This document shows positions 47,394 through 55,323 of a stretch of DNA of 64,000 bases, piece by piece. A program made the position numbers and the translations under genes. The DNA is from Sphaerisporangium perillae (GTDB taxonomy: Bacteria; Actinomycetota; Actinomycetes; Streptosporangiales; Streptosporangiaceae). Position 1 is the first letter of the stretch, and every line of letters begins with the position of its first letter. The notes below the pieces were generated by a model, which was not told the DNA's origin, made no database searches, and saw only the letters and a list, made by a program, of their open reading frames with translations. The DNA is taken from contig NZ_JALLPO010000010.1 in the NCBI RefSeq assembly GCF_023276435.1, forward strand, positions 89,504 to 153,503, written 5' to 3'.

Positions 47394-49955
47394 ATGTTCA
47401 ACCGCCTCAAGGTGGTCGCGCCTGCCGTCCTGGTCTGCGCGCTCGCCCTCCCAGCCGGGGCCGCCCAAGCGGACCCCACCCCCGTGCAGGCACCGACCAC
47501 GTGCGATCCCACCCAGACCGCACCCGTGTACTTGAACAAGGTCCCGACGCCCAAGAGCGTGCTCGGGTTCGACCTCGGCGAGCGCGAGGTCACCTCGGCC
47601 GAGTCCGACACGCTCCTGGAGTCGATCGCCAAGGCCAGCGACCGCGTCGTCTCCGGCACCCTCGCCACGACCGCCCAGGGCCGCCCCCTGAAGTACGCGA
47701 TCGTCGGCAAGGCCGCCAACGTCACCAAGGTCGGGCTCGCCGCCACCGAAGTGGCGATCAAGGCGCTGCGCAGCCCGCTCACCCCCACGGCCCTCGCCAA
47801 GCAGATCGCCAAGCACAACCCGGCCGTCCTGTGGGTCACCGGGAACGTCCACGGCAACGAGGAGAGCGGCGCCGACGCGGCCCTGAAGACCCTGTACGAC
47901 CTGTCGGACCGCGACGACTGCGCCGCCAGGCGGATCCTGGACAACGCGACCGTCGTCATCCTGCCGATCCAGAACCCCGACGGGCGCGAGGCCGACACCC
48001 GCCGCAACGCCTACGGCTTCGACATGAACCGCGACTGGTTCGCCCGCACCCAGCCGGAGACCGACGGCAAGCTCGAACTGCTGCGCAAGTACCCCCCGCA
48101 GCTCTACATCGACGCCCACGAGCAGGGCGGCACGGCGTACTTCTTCCCGCCGAACGCCGACCCGATCTACCACGACATCGCCGAGCCTGCCTACGACTGG
48201 ATCAGCAACCTGTACGGCCAGGCCATGATCGACGAGTTCACCCGTCGCGGCCTGCCCTTCACCAACCGGGACGTCTACGACCTGTTCTACATGGGCTACG
48301 GCGACACGGTGCCGACGACCGGCTTCAACGCCGCGGGCATGACCTTCGAGAAGGGCGGCAGCTCCCCCATCGCCACCCGCGCCTTCGAGCAGTACCTCAC
48401 GCAGTGGGTGTCGCTGTCGGCCGCCGCCTCGCACAAGGAGAGCATCCTGACCACCTGGCACGGCATGTACGCCGAGGCCTACAAGCAGGGCCTCGCCGGC
48501 GAGCTGGAGCCGAACCAGGTCTACAACCCCGGCCACGAGGTCATCACCCAGGTGCCCGACCGGCTCGTCCGCAACTACTTCCTGCGGTCCGATGACCCGG
48601 CCAAGAAGGCGGCCGTCGAGTCGGTGGTGCGGCGCCTGCAGCGCATGGACGTCCAGGTCTACAAGCTGGCCAAGGCGACCACCGTCCCGGACTTCAAGGA
48701 GTACGGCGGCCCGCCGGCCCGCACCACGCTGCCCAAGGGCACCTACTGGATCCCCATGGCGCAGGGCCAGAAGCACTGGATCCAGGCCATGCTCGGCGAG
48801 GACGGCTACACCCCGTTCCCCTACTTCTACGACGTGACCGCGTGGAGCCTGCCGCTGCTGGCCAACGTGTCCGGCGGCTCGTCCGGCACCGCGCTGCCGC
48901 CGATCGCCACCCCCGCCGAGCGGATCCCCGACGTGGTCTCACCCCCGGCTCCCGCCAAGCGGCCCAACGTCGGCGTCCTCGAGCTGTCGGCCACCTCGGG
49001 CACGACGGTCGAGTCCCTCGGCTGGCTGCGGCAGCGCCTCGACCGCGAGTGGAAGCTGCCCTACACCAAGCTCACCCCGGCGGACGTGGCGGCCGGCAAG
49101 CTGTCGGGCCTGGACGTCCTGCTGGTCCCGGCGGGTCCCGCGGCCTCGGCCTCCAATGCCCTCGGCCAGGCGGGGCGTGACACGCTCAAGGCCTGGGTGG
49201 GCGGCGGCGGCCGGTACATCGGCTGGAGCGGCGGCGCGCAGCTCGCCTCCCTGGCGGGCGTCAGCACGGCGAGCTTCACCGAGCCGACCTCCGACGTCCC
49301 GGGCTCCCTGTTCCGCGTCAACGTGGCCAAGGGCCCGCTGGCCGGCGGCGTCGGGTCCACGGCCTGGCAGTTCTACTCCTACGACCCGCTGATGCGCGCC
49401 TCGGACCCCTCCCAGGTGGTCGCCTCCTACCCGGCCGCCGACTCGCCCGACTGGTTCGTCTCCGGCTTCCAGCTCGGCGCCGAGGAGCTCGGCGGCACCG
49501 CCGCGGTGCTGGACGAGCCCGTCGGCCAGGGCCACGCGATCCTGTTCGCGGGCGAGCCGAACTTCCGCGCCTTCACCGACGGCACCACCCGCCTGATCAC
49601 CAACGCCATCGCCGCGGACCTCCCCAATTCCCCCTCGGTCCGCACCGCCACCCCGGAGACATCCCCTGAGAGGACCGTCACCCCCGAGACCACGGAGGCT
49701 CCCAGCGCCACGGCGATCCCCGACCGTGAGTCGCCCATCCGGATCACCGTCAACCCCGCCGACCGGGCCAAGGTGACCTCCGCCCTGACCGGCTTCGGCG
49801 CCAAGTGGACCGAGCGGCCCGGACCCGGCGGCACGGTCCGCTTCGTCGTCGACAACCCCGGCGGCCTCGCCCTCGACGAACACCCCTGGGCCGCCAAGCT
49901 CCCCGCCGCCCTCCGCACCGCCGGAGTGACCCCCCTCGCGGTGGTCCTCCCCTAG
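47394..49955 (+). CDS. Secreted M14 zinc carboxypeptidase with a C-terminal glutamine-amidotransferase-like domain
   Basis: An 853-residue exported protein with Sec signal (RLKVVAPAVLVCALALP, then AGAAQA). The M14 catalytic domain has zinc ligands His153 and Glu156 (NVHGNEESGAD), the NPDGREADTRRN and MNRDW substrate loop, third ligand His242 (IDAHEQGG) and catalytic Glu319 (TFEKGGSSP). From about 520 an added domain starts NVGVLELSATSGTTVESLGW and looks like a class I amidotransferase-type fold (GGRYIGWSGGAQL) without a clear catalytic Cys. The last 110 residues are Thr/Pro-rich, then a small domain. It probably digests extracellular peptides or cell-wall peptides. Confidence 0.87.
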   Translation: MFNRLKVVAPAVLVCALALPAGAAQADPTPVQAPTTCDPTQTAPVYLNKVPTPKSVLGFDLGEREVTSAESDTLLESIAKASDRVVSGTLATTAQGRPLKYAIVGKAANVTKVGLAATEVAIKALRSPLTPTALAKQIAKHNPAVLWVTGNVHGNEESGADAALKTLYDLSDRDDCAARRILDNATVVILPIQNPDGREADTRRNAYGFDMNRDWFARTQPETDGKLELLRKYPPQLYIDAHEQGGTAYFFPPNADPIYHDIAEPAYDWISNLYGQAMIDEFTRRGLPFTNRDVYDLFYMGYGDTVPTTGFNAAGMTFEKGGSSPIATRAFEQYLTQWVSLSAAASHKESILTTWHGMYAEAYKQGLAGELEPNQVYNPGHEVITQVPDRLVRNYFLRSDDPAKKAAVESVVRRLQRMDVQVYKLAKATTVPDFKEYGGPPARTTLPKGTYWIPMAQGQKHWIQAMLGEDGYTPFPYFYDVTAWSLPLLANVSGGSSGTALPPIATPAERIPDVVSPPAPAKRPNVGVLELSATSGTTVESLGWLRQRLDREWKLPYTKLTPADVAAGKLSGLDVLLVPAGPAASASNALGQAGRDTLKAWVGGGGRYIGWSGGAQLASLAGVSTASFTEPTSDVPGSLFRVNVAKGPLAGGVGSTAWQFYSYDPLMRASDPSQVVASYPAADSPDWFVSGFQLGAEELGGTAAVLDEPVGQGHAILFAGEPNFRAFTDGTTRLITNAIAADLPNSPSVRTATPETSPERTVTPETTEAPSATAIPDRESPIRITVNPADRAKVTSALTGFGAKWTERPGPGGTVRFVVDNPGGLALDEHPWAAKLPAALRTAGVTPLAVVLP

Positions 49956-49966
49956 CCCCCCGAATA

Positions 49967-50010
49967 CCTGCGGCTCGCACCCTCCGGACACCGAGGGCGC
50001 GAGCCGCAGG
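49967..50010. terminator. Bidirectional hairpin between the M14 and hydrolase genes
   Basis: CCTGCGGCTCGC and GCGAGCCGCAGG are perfect 12-base arms; CCTC/GAGG inside can pair further. It lies between the convergent genes and can serve both. Confidence 0.75.
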
Positions 50011-50014
50011 CATG

Positions 50015-50791
50015 TCACGCGGGGGAACCGGCGAGCAGGTCCGAGGTCGCGCGGGCGAAGGCGCCGGGATTGTCGAGCATGATGTTGTGTCCGCTGTCGG
50101 GGATCGGGACGAGCCGGACACCGGCGGCCTGGAGCGCGTCTGCGCCCTTCGGCGAGCCGTCCTGGGCGGGGTGGAGGTAGGCGCGGGGGATCTCCAGCCC
50201 GAGCAGGTGCTTGCGCATCGTCGGGGTGGTGCCGCGCGCCAGGTTCACAGCGGTGCGGTACAGCGCCACCGGATCGGCCAGCCGCATCGTCGCCCACCAA
50301 TTCGGGCCGACACGGTCCCGGACCTCGTCCCTGCCGTAGCGCAGGAACTCCTCCTCGGTGTAGGCGGCGATGCCACTGCCGCCGGCGCGGGCGGGAACCG
50401 GTGAGATCGGGTCGAGGTTGGCGTCGACCAGCACCAGGTTGGAGACCAGGCCGGGGTGCCGGGCGGCCAGGACGATGGCCACGGCTCCTCCCATGCTGTG
50501 GCCGATGAGCTGTGCTCCACCCGCTCCGGCGGCCGCGATGACCTCCGCCAGCGCGTCGGCGTGCTCCTCCAGGGTGTAGCCGAAATCGGCCGGGCGATCG
50601 CTGAGACCGAAGCCGAGCAGGTCCACGAACAGCGATCGATGCCCTGCGAGCAGCGGGTCGGCGGCCACCCCCGCGAAGTAGGGAGCCGACATGGCGCCGA
50701 GGCCGTGGACGTAGACCCGGGCGGGCTCGCTCCCGGGCAGCTCGATCCAGCGCATCCTGGCGCCACTCGCGTGGACCTGCGTGTCGTGCAT
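50015..50791 (-). CDS. Alpha/beta-fold hydrolase
   Basis: A 258-residue alpha/beta hydrolase. The oxyanion segment is VYVHGLGAMS, the nucleophile elbow GHSMGG near 94-99, and the late His is in DSGHNIMLDNP. Such enzymes hydrolyse esters, amides or similar bonds; the substrate is unknown. The ATG follows GGGAGAAGG. It is divergent from a PadR regulator, across a region with a direct repeat, and is the likely regulated target. Confidence 0.85.
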   Translation of the reverse strand: MHDTQVHASGARMRWIELPGSEPARVYVHGLGAMSAPYFAGVAADPLLAGHRSLFVDLLGFGLSDRPADFGYTLEEHADALAEVIAAAGAGGAQLIGHSMGGAVAIVLAARHPGLVSNLVLVDANLDPISPVPARAGGSGIAAYTEEEFLRYGRDEVRDRVGPNWWATMRLADPVALYRTAVNLARGTTPTMRKHLLGLEIPRAYLHPAQDGSPKGADALQAAGVRLVPIPDSGHNIMLDNPGAFARATSDLLAGSPA

Positions 50792-50827
50792 GACGGCCTT
50801 CTCCCTCAAATCCGTACGTTGCCCACA

Positions 50828-50854
50828 AGGTATATCGGCTCCGAGGTATAACGG
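50828..50854. promoter_or_regulatory. Direct repeat between the hydrolase and PadR genes
   Basis: AGGTATATCGG (50828-50838) and AGGTATAACGG (50844-50854) repeat with a 16-bp period, differing in one base. They lie between the two divergent starts and just before a -10-like TATGCT (50854-50863 region). Likely PadR operator. Confidence 0.55.
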
Positions 50855-50863
50855 CAAGGGGAT

Positions 50864-51409
50864 ATGCTCTCATCCATGCTCGAACTGGCGATCCTCGGCT
50901 TCCTCCACGAGCGGCCACTGCACGGCTACGAACTGCGTAAACGAGTGGCGGCGCTGACCGGCCACGTACGCCCGATCGCCGACGGCACCCTGTATCCGGC
51001 GATCAAACGGATGGAAACGGCCGGCCGGCTGACCCGCGAGACCCAGCAGGGCGCCGCCGCCGCCCCGCGCCACGTGCTGCACCTCACCCCCACCGGCGAG
51101 CAAGAGCTCCTGCGGCGCCTGAGAGAGCCCGACCACCTGGACATCAGCGACGAGAACCGCTGGTTCACACTGCTGGCGTTCCTGCGTCACCTCGAAGAAC
51201 CCCAGGCACAGGCGGCGGTGCTGCGGCGGCGGCTGGCGTTCCTCGAGCAACCCAGCAGCTTCTTCTACGAGGACGGCCGCCCCATCCGCGCCGAGGACGT
51301 GGACGACCCGTTCCGCCAGGGCCTGCTCACCATCGCCAGAGCCACCAGCGAGGCCGAACTCCACTGGCTGCACGCGACCCTGACCCGGCTCGAAGGCGCC
51401 CCCTCATGA
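50864..51409 (+). CDS. PadR-family transcriptional regulator
   Basis: A 181-residue PadR regulator. LELAILGFLHERPLHGYELR opens the winged helix, PIADGTLYPAIKRMETAGRL is the recognition part, and a helical dimerisation region closes the protein. PadR proteins usually repress a neighbouring gene and release on a phenolic or other ligand. A second ATG four codons later is possible. It is divergent from the alpha/beta hydrolase. Confidence 0.87.
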   Translation: MLSSMLELAILGFLHERPLHGYELRKRVAALTGHVRPIADGTLYPAIKRMETAGRLTRETQQGAAAAPRHVLHLTPTGEQELLRRLREPDHLDISDENRWFTLLAFLRHLEEPQAQAAVLRRRLAFLEQPSSFFYEDGRPIRAEDVDDPFRQGLLTIARATSEAELHWLHATLTRLEGAPS

Positions 51410-51542
51410 CCCCGGCGTCCCCGCACCGCTGACCGCCCAGAGGTCGGCCTCGATGCCGTCGGTCGCCGGTTCCGGGGCGAGCGGCGGATCTGGCGCACAT
51501 CGTTGGCGTGTACTGGAACGACTGGAAGGCCGCTGAAATGAG

Positions 51543-51579
51543 AGGACCGGGGCCCTCTGCTGGGGAGGGCCCCGGTCCT
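51543..51579. terminator. Strong hairpin between PadR and tannase genes
   Basis: AGGACCGGGGCCCTC and GAGGGCCCCGGTCCT are perfect 15-base arms around TGCTGGG, 18 bp beyond the tannase stop and 133 bp beyond the PadR stop. It can terminate from either side. Confidence 0.8.
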
Positions 51580-51597
51580 GATCATGTCAGCTGGGGA

Positions 51598-53130
51598 TCA
51601 GGCCAAGGGATTGACCAGGCAGCGGAAGCTGGAGGCGTCGTTGGAGTCGCCGTACCCCTTGTAGCGGGCGACCTCCGGCCAGGTGCACAGCGGACGGGTG
51701 ATGGTGGAATTGGTGGTGGCCGCCGGGAGGGTCTGCGGGGCTTGGCCCTTCTCGACCCAGTTCACGACGGCGGACAGCGGGTCGGTCGGCGCGGCTCCCG
51801 ATCCGCCGCCGCAGTGGTCGACGCCGGGGGCCAGGAACAGCCGCGCGAAGTTCTCGGTCCGGCTGAGCCCGCCCATCTGCTGGACGACGCGCTGGTAGTA
51901 GTCGATGGAGCCCTGCGGGAAGATCAGGCTGTCGGCCTCACCGTGCCAGATGATGATCTTTCCTCTGGAATCCCGGAAACCGCTAAGGTCCGGGTTGTCG
52001 GTGCCCAGCACGCTGTTGTACTCCTCGCGGGACTGTTCGAAGTACTGGGCGAAGTTGTCTGTGGTGACGGTCGTCCAGTCGAACCCGGGGTCCTTGGCGA
52101 GCCACCACTGGAACCAACTGGTCACGATTGGGAAGGGGGTCTGGACGCCGTTGACGCTGCCGGCCAGGCTGCTCAACCCGGTTCCCGGCGTCAGCCCGTA
52201 CCAGAGGAATGATCCGTCCTTGCTGCGGGGACCCTGCCAGATCTTCTTCATCACCGCGGCGTCCGTAGCGGTGATGGTCCCGCAGCCGGTCTGCCGGCCG
52301 ATGAGCCAGGCGGGATCGAACCGGCACGCGGTGTTGGCGACGATCCCGTCGACGACGCCGTCAGCGCCGTCACAGGCGGTGACGGCGGCCTGGGTGAACG
52401 CCTCCTGCTTGCACGACGGAAGGACGTCGCCCATCTCCCGCATGACGACCTGAGGCCACAGACCGGACGGGACGAAGCGGTCCCAGTTGATCGCGGGAGC
52501 GCCGGACACGATCCCGTCGTAGTCGTCGGGGTATCGCTGGGCCTCCATGAGGCCCTGCCGACCGCCGGTGGAGCAGCCGTTCCAGTACGAGTAGGCGGGC
52601 GAGCGACCGTAGAACGCCTGGGTCACCGCCTTGCCCTTGACGGTCATCTCGTGCAAGGACCGGTAGGCGAAGTCCTGGATCAGGTTGGTCCTCATGCCGG
52701 TAGCAGACCATGCCCACGATCCGTCAAGGAGCGAGCCGGTGTGCCCGGTGTCGGTCACCGCGGCGGCGTAGCCGGACAGGGCGGCGAGGTCGCCGGCCTG
52801 AGTCACCGAGCCGACGTACCCGCCGCCGCCGACGCCGACGAACCGGCCGTTCCAGCCGGTGGTGGGCAACGACACGCCGATGTTGATCTGTTCCGGGACG
52901 ACGAGGTTGACACGGCAGACACCTGTGACGGTGGTGTCATCCGTAGAGGTGACCTTCGTTCCGTCGGTGAAGGTCACCTGCTGCAGGCTGGCGCAGGTCC
53001 TGACGGGAGCCGAAGTCCCGGCCGTGGCGGATGATGCGGACGCCGACGGGCCGAAGGCACCGGCTCCGATCAGCAGAAGTACTCCCAGCATGAAGGCGCC
53101 CCAGCGGGCTCTTCGGAACGGTCTCAACAC
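51598..53130 (-). CDS. Secreted tannase/feruloyl esterase family protein
   Basis: A 510-residue exported esterase. After FRRARWGAFMLGVLLLIGAG and an Ala/Ser signal region, the tannase domain has the nucleophile motif GCSTGGRQG (Ser187), the Asp in IIWHGEADSLIFP and the His in GVDHCGGG. The CS-D-HC pattern, with two Cys flanking Ser and His, is typical of fungal-like tannases and feruloyl esterases, which release gallate or ferulate from plant polymers. The GTG start follows AAGGAGGG, an excellent site. It is the only intact gene of a locus whose transporter genes are reduced to pieces just upstream. Confidence 0.88.
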   Translation of the reverse strand: MLRPFRRARWGAFMLGVLLLIGAGAFGPSASASSATAGTSAPVRTCASLQQVTFTDGTKVTSTDDTTVTGVCRVNLVVPEQINIGVSLPTTGWNGRFVGVGGGGYVGSVTQAGDLAALSGYAAAVTDTGHTGSLLDGSWAWSATGMRTNLIQDFAYRSLHEMTVKGKAVTQAFYGRSPAYSYWNGCSTGGRQGLMEAQRYPDDYDGIVSGAPAINWDRFVPSGLWPQVVMREMGDVLPSCKQEAFTQAAVTACDGADGVVDGIVANTACRFDPAWLIGRQTGCGTITATDAAVMKKIWQGPRSKDGSFLWYGLTPGTGLSSLAGSVNGVQTPFPIVTSWFQWWLAKDPGFDWTTVTTDNFAQYFEQSREEYNSVLGTDNPDLSGFRDSRGKIIIWHGEADSLIFPQGSIDYYQRVVQQMGGLSRTENFARLFLAPGVDHCGGGSGAAPTDPLSAVVNWVEKGQAPQTLPAATTNSTITRPLCTWPEVARYKGYGDSNDASSFRCLVNPLA

Positions 53131-53202
53131 AGTTCTCCCTCCTTGGGGGGTGGGCGGGGGGCGGAGAAGCGTGGATGGGTGGTGCGGAGAGACGCGTGAG
53201 CT

Positions 53203-53339
53203 GAAAGGTGCGAGTCGGCGGCCCATGGCGATCTGGAGGTTCTCCTCGACGGTGAGCGGCGCGAAGACCCGTCGTCCCTGCGGGACGAGCCGACTCCGCT
53301 GCGGGCGACAAGAGCCTCGATGGCCAGCAGGTCTGTCAT
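53203..53339 (-). pseudogene. livF-like ABC ATPase relic with internal deletion
   Basis: The minus strand starts with an ATG giving MTDLLAIEALVAR, the usual beginning of LivF. After a small junction it continues in another frame as LVPQGRRVFAPLTVEENLQI, a LivF segment normally found after Walker A. About 75 residues, including Walker A, are missing between these pieces and the rest of the gene is gone. The ATG overlaps the preceding TGA. Seen directly in translation; the family name follows from the conserved EGRRVFAPLTVEENL motif. Confidence 0.75.
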
Positions 53340-53494
53340 GTCGTGCCTCCGGCGTCGAGGAGGCTGGTCCGCCACACGTAGCCGGGGCCGAGCCCCGAGC
53401 CGCCGCACCCAGTGAGCGCGAGCGTGCCCACAGCGAGGAGGGCGGCCAGTCGGGCTCTCCCTGTCGGAGGGGGGAGGGAGGAGAGGACGCCCAT
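53336..53494 (-). pseudogene. Truncated lipoprotein: signal peptide fused to a foreign tail
   Basis: A 52-residue open frame with a good ribosome site (TAGGAGCC). It begins with a lipoprotein signal (RARLAALLAVGTLALTGC) as in ABC substrate-binding proteins, but only GGSGLGPGYVWRTSLLDAGG follows before the stop. The stop overlaps the livF relic ATG (ATGA). It is most simply explained by one deletion joining the start of a substrate-binding protein gene to the end of another operon gene. What the tail came from is unknown. Confidence 0.6.
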
Positions 53495-53542
53495 GGCGGC
53501 TCCTAGGGGTGGGACGGCGTTGGACGCCGGCAGTGCGCACAT

Positions 53543-53570
53543 AATCTACATATGTGAAGTGATGCGTCAA
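53543..53570 (-). promoter_or_regulatory. Putative promoter of the decayed transporter-tannase operon
   Basis: On the minus strand TTGACG (53570-53565) and TAGATT (53548-53543) are 16 bp apart in an AT-rich segment. The palindrome ACATATGT between the hexamers could be an operator half. It lies 49 bp before the truncated lipoprotein ATG and may still drive the tannase gene. Confidence 0.5.
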
Positions 53571-53734
53571 TAGTTTGTATAGATTGGAGTCATCGATCAT
53601 GGCCACCACCAGGGCACAGCCCAGCACCAGAAGCCATCGCCCCGACAAAAGACAACGTCAGGCATCTGGTACGGAACCTTAACGTCGACTAATGCTGTAC
53701 GTGCTGGCGCTCGACGGCCCAACCGGTCGCTGAT

Positions 53735-53968
53735 TCGCCCGTTGAGTACCCGGCCATGGACGCCGACGAGCTCGGAGATGGTCACGAGCTGGCGGGTGGG
53801 CGCGGCCGACTTGCTCTTACCCGACCTTCTACTTGCGCACCGTGGTCTCGGTGGTGCCCAGATGCACGGCAATGCGCGCCAGCGGCCAGCGCTGCGCGGC
53901 CAGCAACACGATCCGCGCCCGCAGCACCATGACCTGCGGACTGGACGGCCGGTTGACTCGATCGACAA
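53735..53968 (-). mobile_element. IS630-type transposase relic
   Basis: On the minus strand the frame RPSSPQVMVLRARIVLLAAQ continues RWPLARIAVHLGTTETTVRK, the N-terminal helix-turn-helix of IS630-type transposases. It then hits an in-frame TAG where Trp is expected (VRKW). Beyond that only disrupted frames remain. The DDE catalytic part and inverted repeats are not present. This is an old remnant, not a mobile element. Confidence 0.7.
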
Positions 53969-53970
53969 TT

Positions 53971-54017
53971 CTCGCGCCTCCGATCCTCCGGGAGGCGCGA
54001 GCCGCGCTCGTTCGCGG
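53971..54017. repeat. Short inverted repeat beside the IS relic
   Basis: CTCGCGCCTC (53971-53980) and GAGGCGCGAG (53992-54001) are complementary and end just before the ATP-grasp stop at 54018. It can act as the terminator of the ATP-grasp gene and may also mark an old insertion boundary. Confidence 0.5.
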
Positions 54018-54848
54018 TTACAGCAGGTCGCGGAGGGCGGTGGTGAAGCGGTCGGCGGCCGCGGGGGCGTCGGTCAGGTACAGGTAGGGCTCGGTCAGCT
54101 CAAGCTCGATGAGGGCAGGGGTGCCGTCGGCGAGGCGGACAAGGTCGACCCGGCCGTACAGGATCGGCTCGGGGACCGCGGCCAGGACGCGCTCGGCGAG
54201 GGCGAACTGGTCGGGGGCCGGGTCACGGAGATCCACCCCGATATGGCCGGCCCGAGGGGAGCGGGTGCCGTTCGCCAGCATGGGGACACGGCGCAGGCTG
54301 TGGCTGAACCGGCCGCCGAAGTACAGCAGCGAGGTCTCCCCCTCGCCTTCCACCATGTCGAGGTACGGCTGGACCATCGCGACCTTGCCCTTGGCCACCA
54401 GGTTCTTCGCGTGCAGTTCGGCCTCGGCGACGTCGGCCGTGCGGATGGTGTCCCGCGCCCCGGCCGAGACGTTCGGCTTCACGACGTAGTCCTCCCACGC
54501 GGGAAGGTCGATCGGGTCCTCCGGACCGACCCAGTGCGTCGGGACGGTCGGGATACCGAGCCGTGCCAGCTCACGGAGGTAGGTCTTGTCGGTGTTGCGC
54601 TCCAGCACCTCGGCCGGGTTCAGCAGCCGCGTCGCACTCGCCGTCCGGTGCGCCCAGTCGACGAAGTCCTGGCGGCGGTCCACGTAGTTCCACGTCGAGC
54701 GGACCACCGCCGCGTCGAAGGCCGCCCAGTCGGCGGCCGGATCGTCCCAGCGCACCGCCGCGCCCTCGATGCCCGCCCGCTCCCAGGCGGCGAGCAGCAC
54801 CTCACGGTCGTCGTCCGGACCGTCATAGGTGACATAGGCGATCTTCAC
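54018..54848 (-). CDS. ATP-grasp domain protein
   Basis: A 276-residue ATP-grasp protein. KIAYVTYDGPDDDREVLLAA opens a pre-ATP-grasp domain, WEDYVVKPNVSAGARDT is the ATP-binding strand-loop, and YGRVDLVRLADGTPALIELELTEP-type acidic residues (split here as GRVDLV and LIELELTEPYLY) form the metal site. Enzymes of this kind join a carboxylate to an amine or thiol, as in peptide-like or glutathione-like synthesis. The GTG was chosen because GGATGGAG precedes it. The substrate is unknown and no biosynthetic partner is adjacent. Confidence 0.83.
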   Translation of the reverse strand: MKIAYVTYDGPDDDREVLLAAWERAGIEGAAVRWDDPAADWAAFDAAVVRSTWNYVDRRQDFVDWAHRTASATRLLNPAEVLERNTDKTYLRELARLGIPTVPTHWVGPEDPIDLPAWEDYVVKPNVSAGARDTIRTADVAEAELHAKNLVAKGKVAMVQPYLDMVEGEGETSLLYFGGRFSHSLRRVPMLANGTRSPRAGHIGVDLRDPAPDQFALAERVLAAVPEPILYGRVDLVRLADGTPALIELELTEPYLYLTDAPAAADRFTTALRDLL

Positions 54849-55003
54849 GGCACTCCATCCCATTCTCGACAAGTCAGTACCGTGAGCATCGTACGGACAT
54901 GTCACACAAGAGGGACCACCCGCACCGGACGGCAGCCGGCCCGCAATCCCAGCGGAGCGGGATGGAGCCGCGGAACGAGGAGTCACCGCCTCACGCCGAG
55001 CTC

Positions 55004-55114
55004 TCAGGCGACCGCCGCGATCGCCAACTCGTCGGCGTCCAGAGCACTCCGGTCGATGGTGCCGCGTTCGTATGCGATGAGCACATTGGTATCAAGGATC
55101 AGACGTCGGCCCAC
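55004..55114 (-). pseudogene. VapC-type PIN-domain toxin relic
   Basis: From a GTG the minus strand reads RRLILDTNVLIAYERGTIDR and SALDADELAIAAV before a TGA at codon 37. LILDTNVLIAYERG is the PIN-domain start with the first catalytic Asp, and DELAIAAV is the next conserved strand. The remaining three acidic residues are missing, and an ordinary VapC has about 130 residues. It is thus a truncated, inactive copy. Confidence 0.75.
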
Positions 55115-55293
55115 GGGTCGCTGAAGGGAACCCGACCGCCGACTGGCCCGACACGTCCCGTCACCAAGACTCCGCGCAGGGACACGGACACGCGAAGCGC
55201 GGGTCGGTTCTCCTTACGGTGGCCATAACACTTGCGTGTGAATCTTGCTCCTGAATCGCCGTATTTGCGTTGCCCATGGAACGCTCTCGTCAC
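55099..55293 (-). pseudogene. Possible antitoxin C-terminal remnant before the VapC relic
   Basis: An open frame ending GGRVPFSDPWADV overlaps the start of the VapC relic by 16 bp, as antitoxin genes usually do. The N-terminal part shows no antitoxin DNA-binding motif, so only the last part is likely genuine. Low confidence. Confidence 0.3.
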
Positions 55294-55323
55294 GGCGGAC
55301 GGTGAGGGTCAGGTGGGGGTTAG

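Larger units (their letters stand above)
54849..55323. other. Intergenic region with toxin-antitoxin relics
   Basis: This 475-bp gap holds the VapC relic and a possible antitoxin end, annotated separately, plus the promoter regions of the flanking genes. Nothing else was recognised. Confidence 0.55.

Noticed and set aside
53124-53648. A 174-codon open frame on the minus strand with a hydrophobic start
   Set aside because: It runs through three unrelated pieces (promoter region, truncated lipoprotein in another frame, livF relic) and changes character abruptly; the parts are better explained as relics.
53735-53968. Active insertion sequence
   Set aside because: The DDE catalytic region and terminal inverted repeats are missing and a stop interrupts the helix-turn-helix region.
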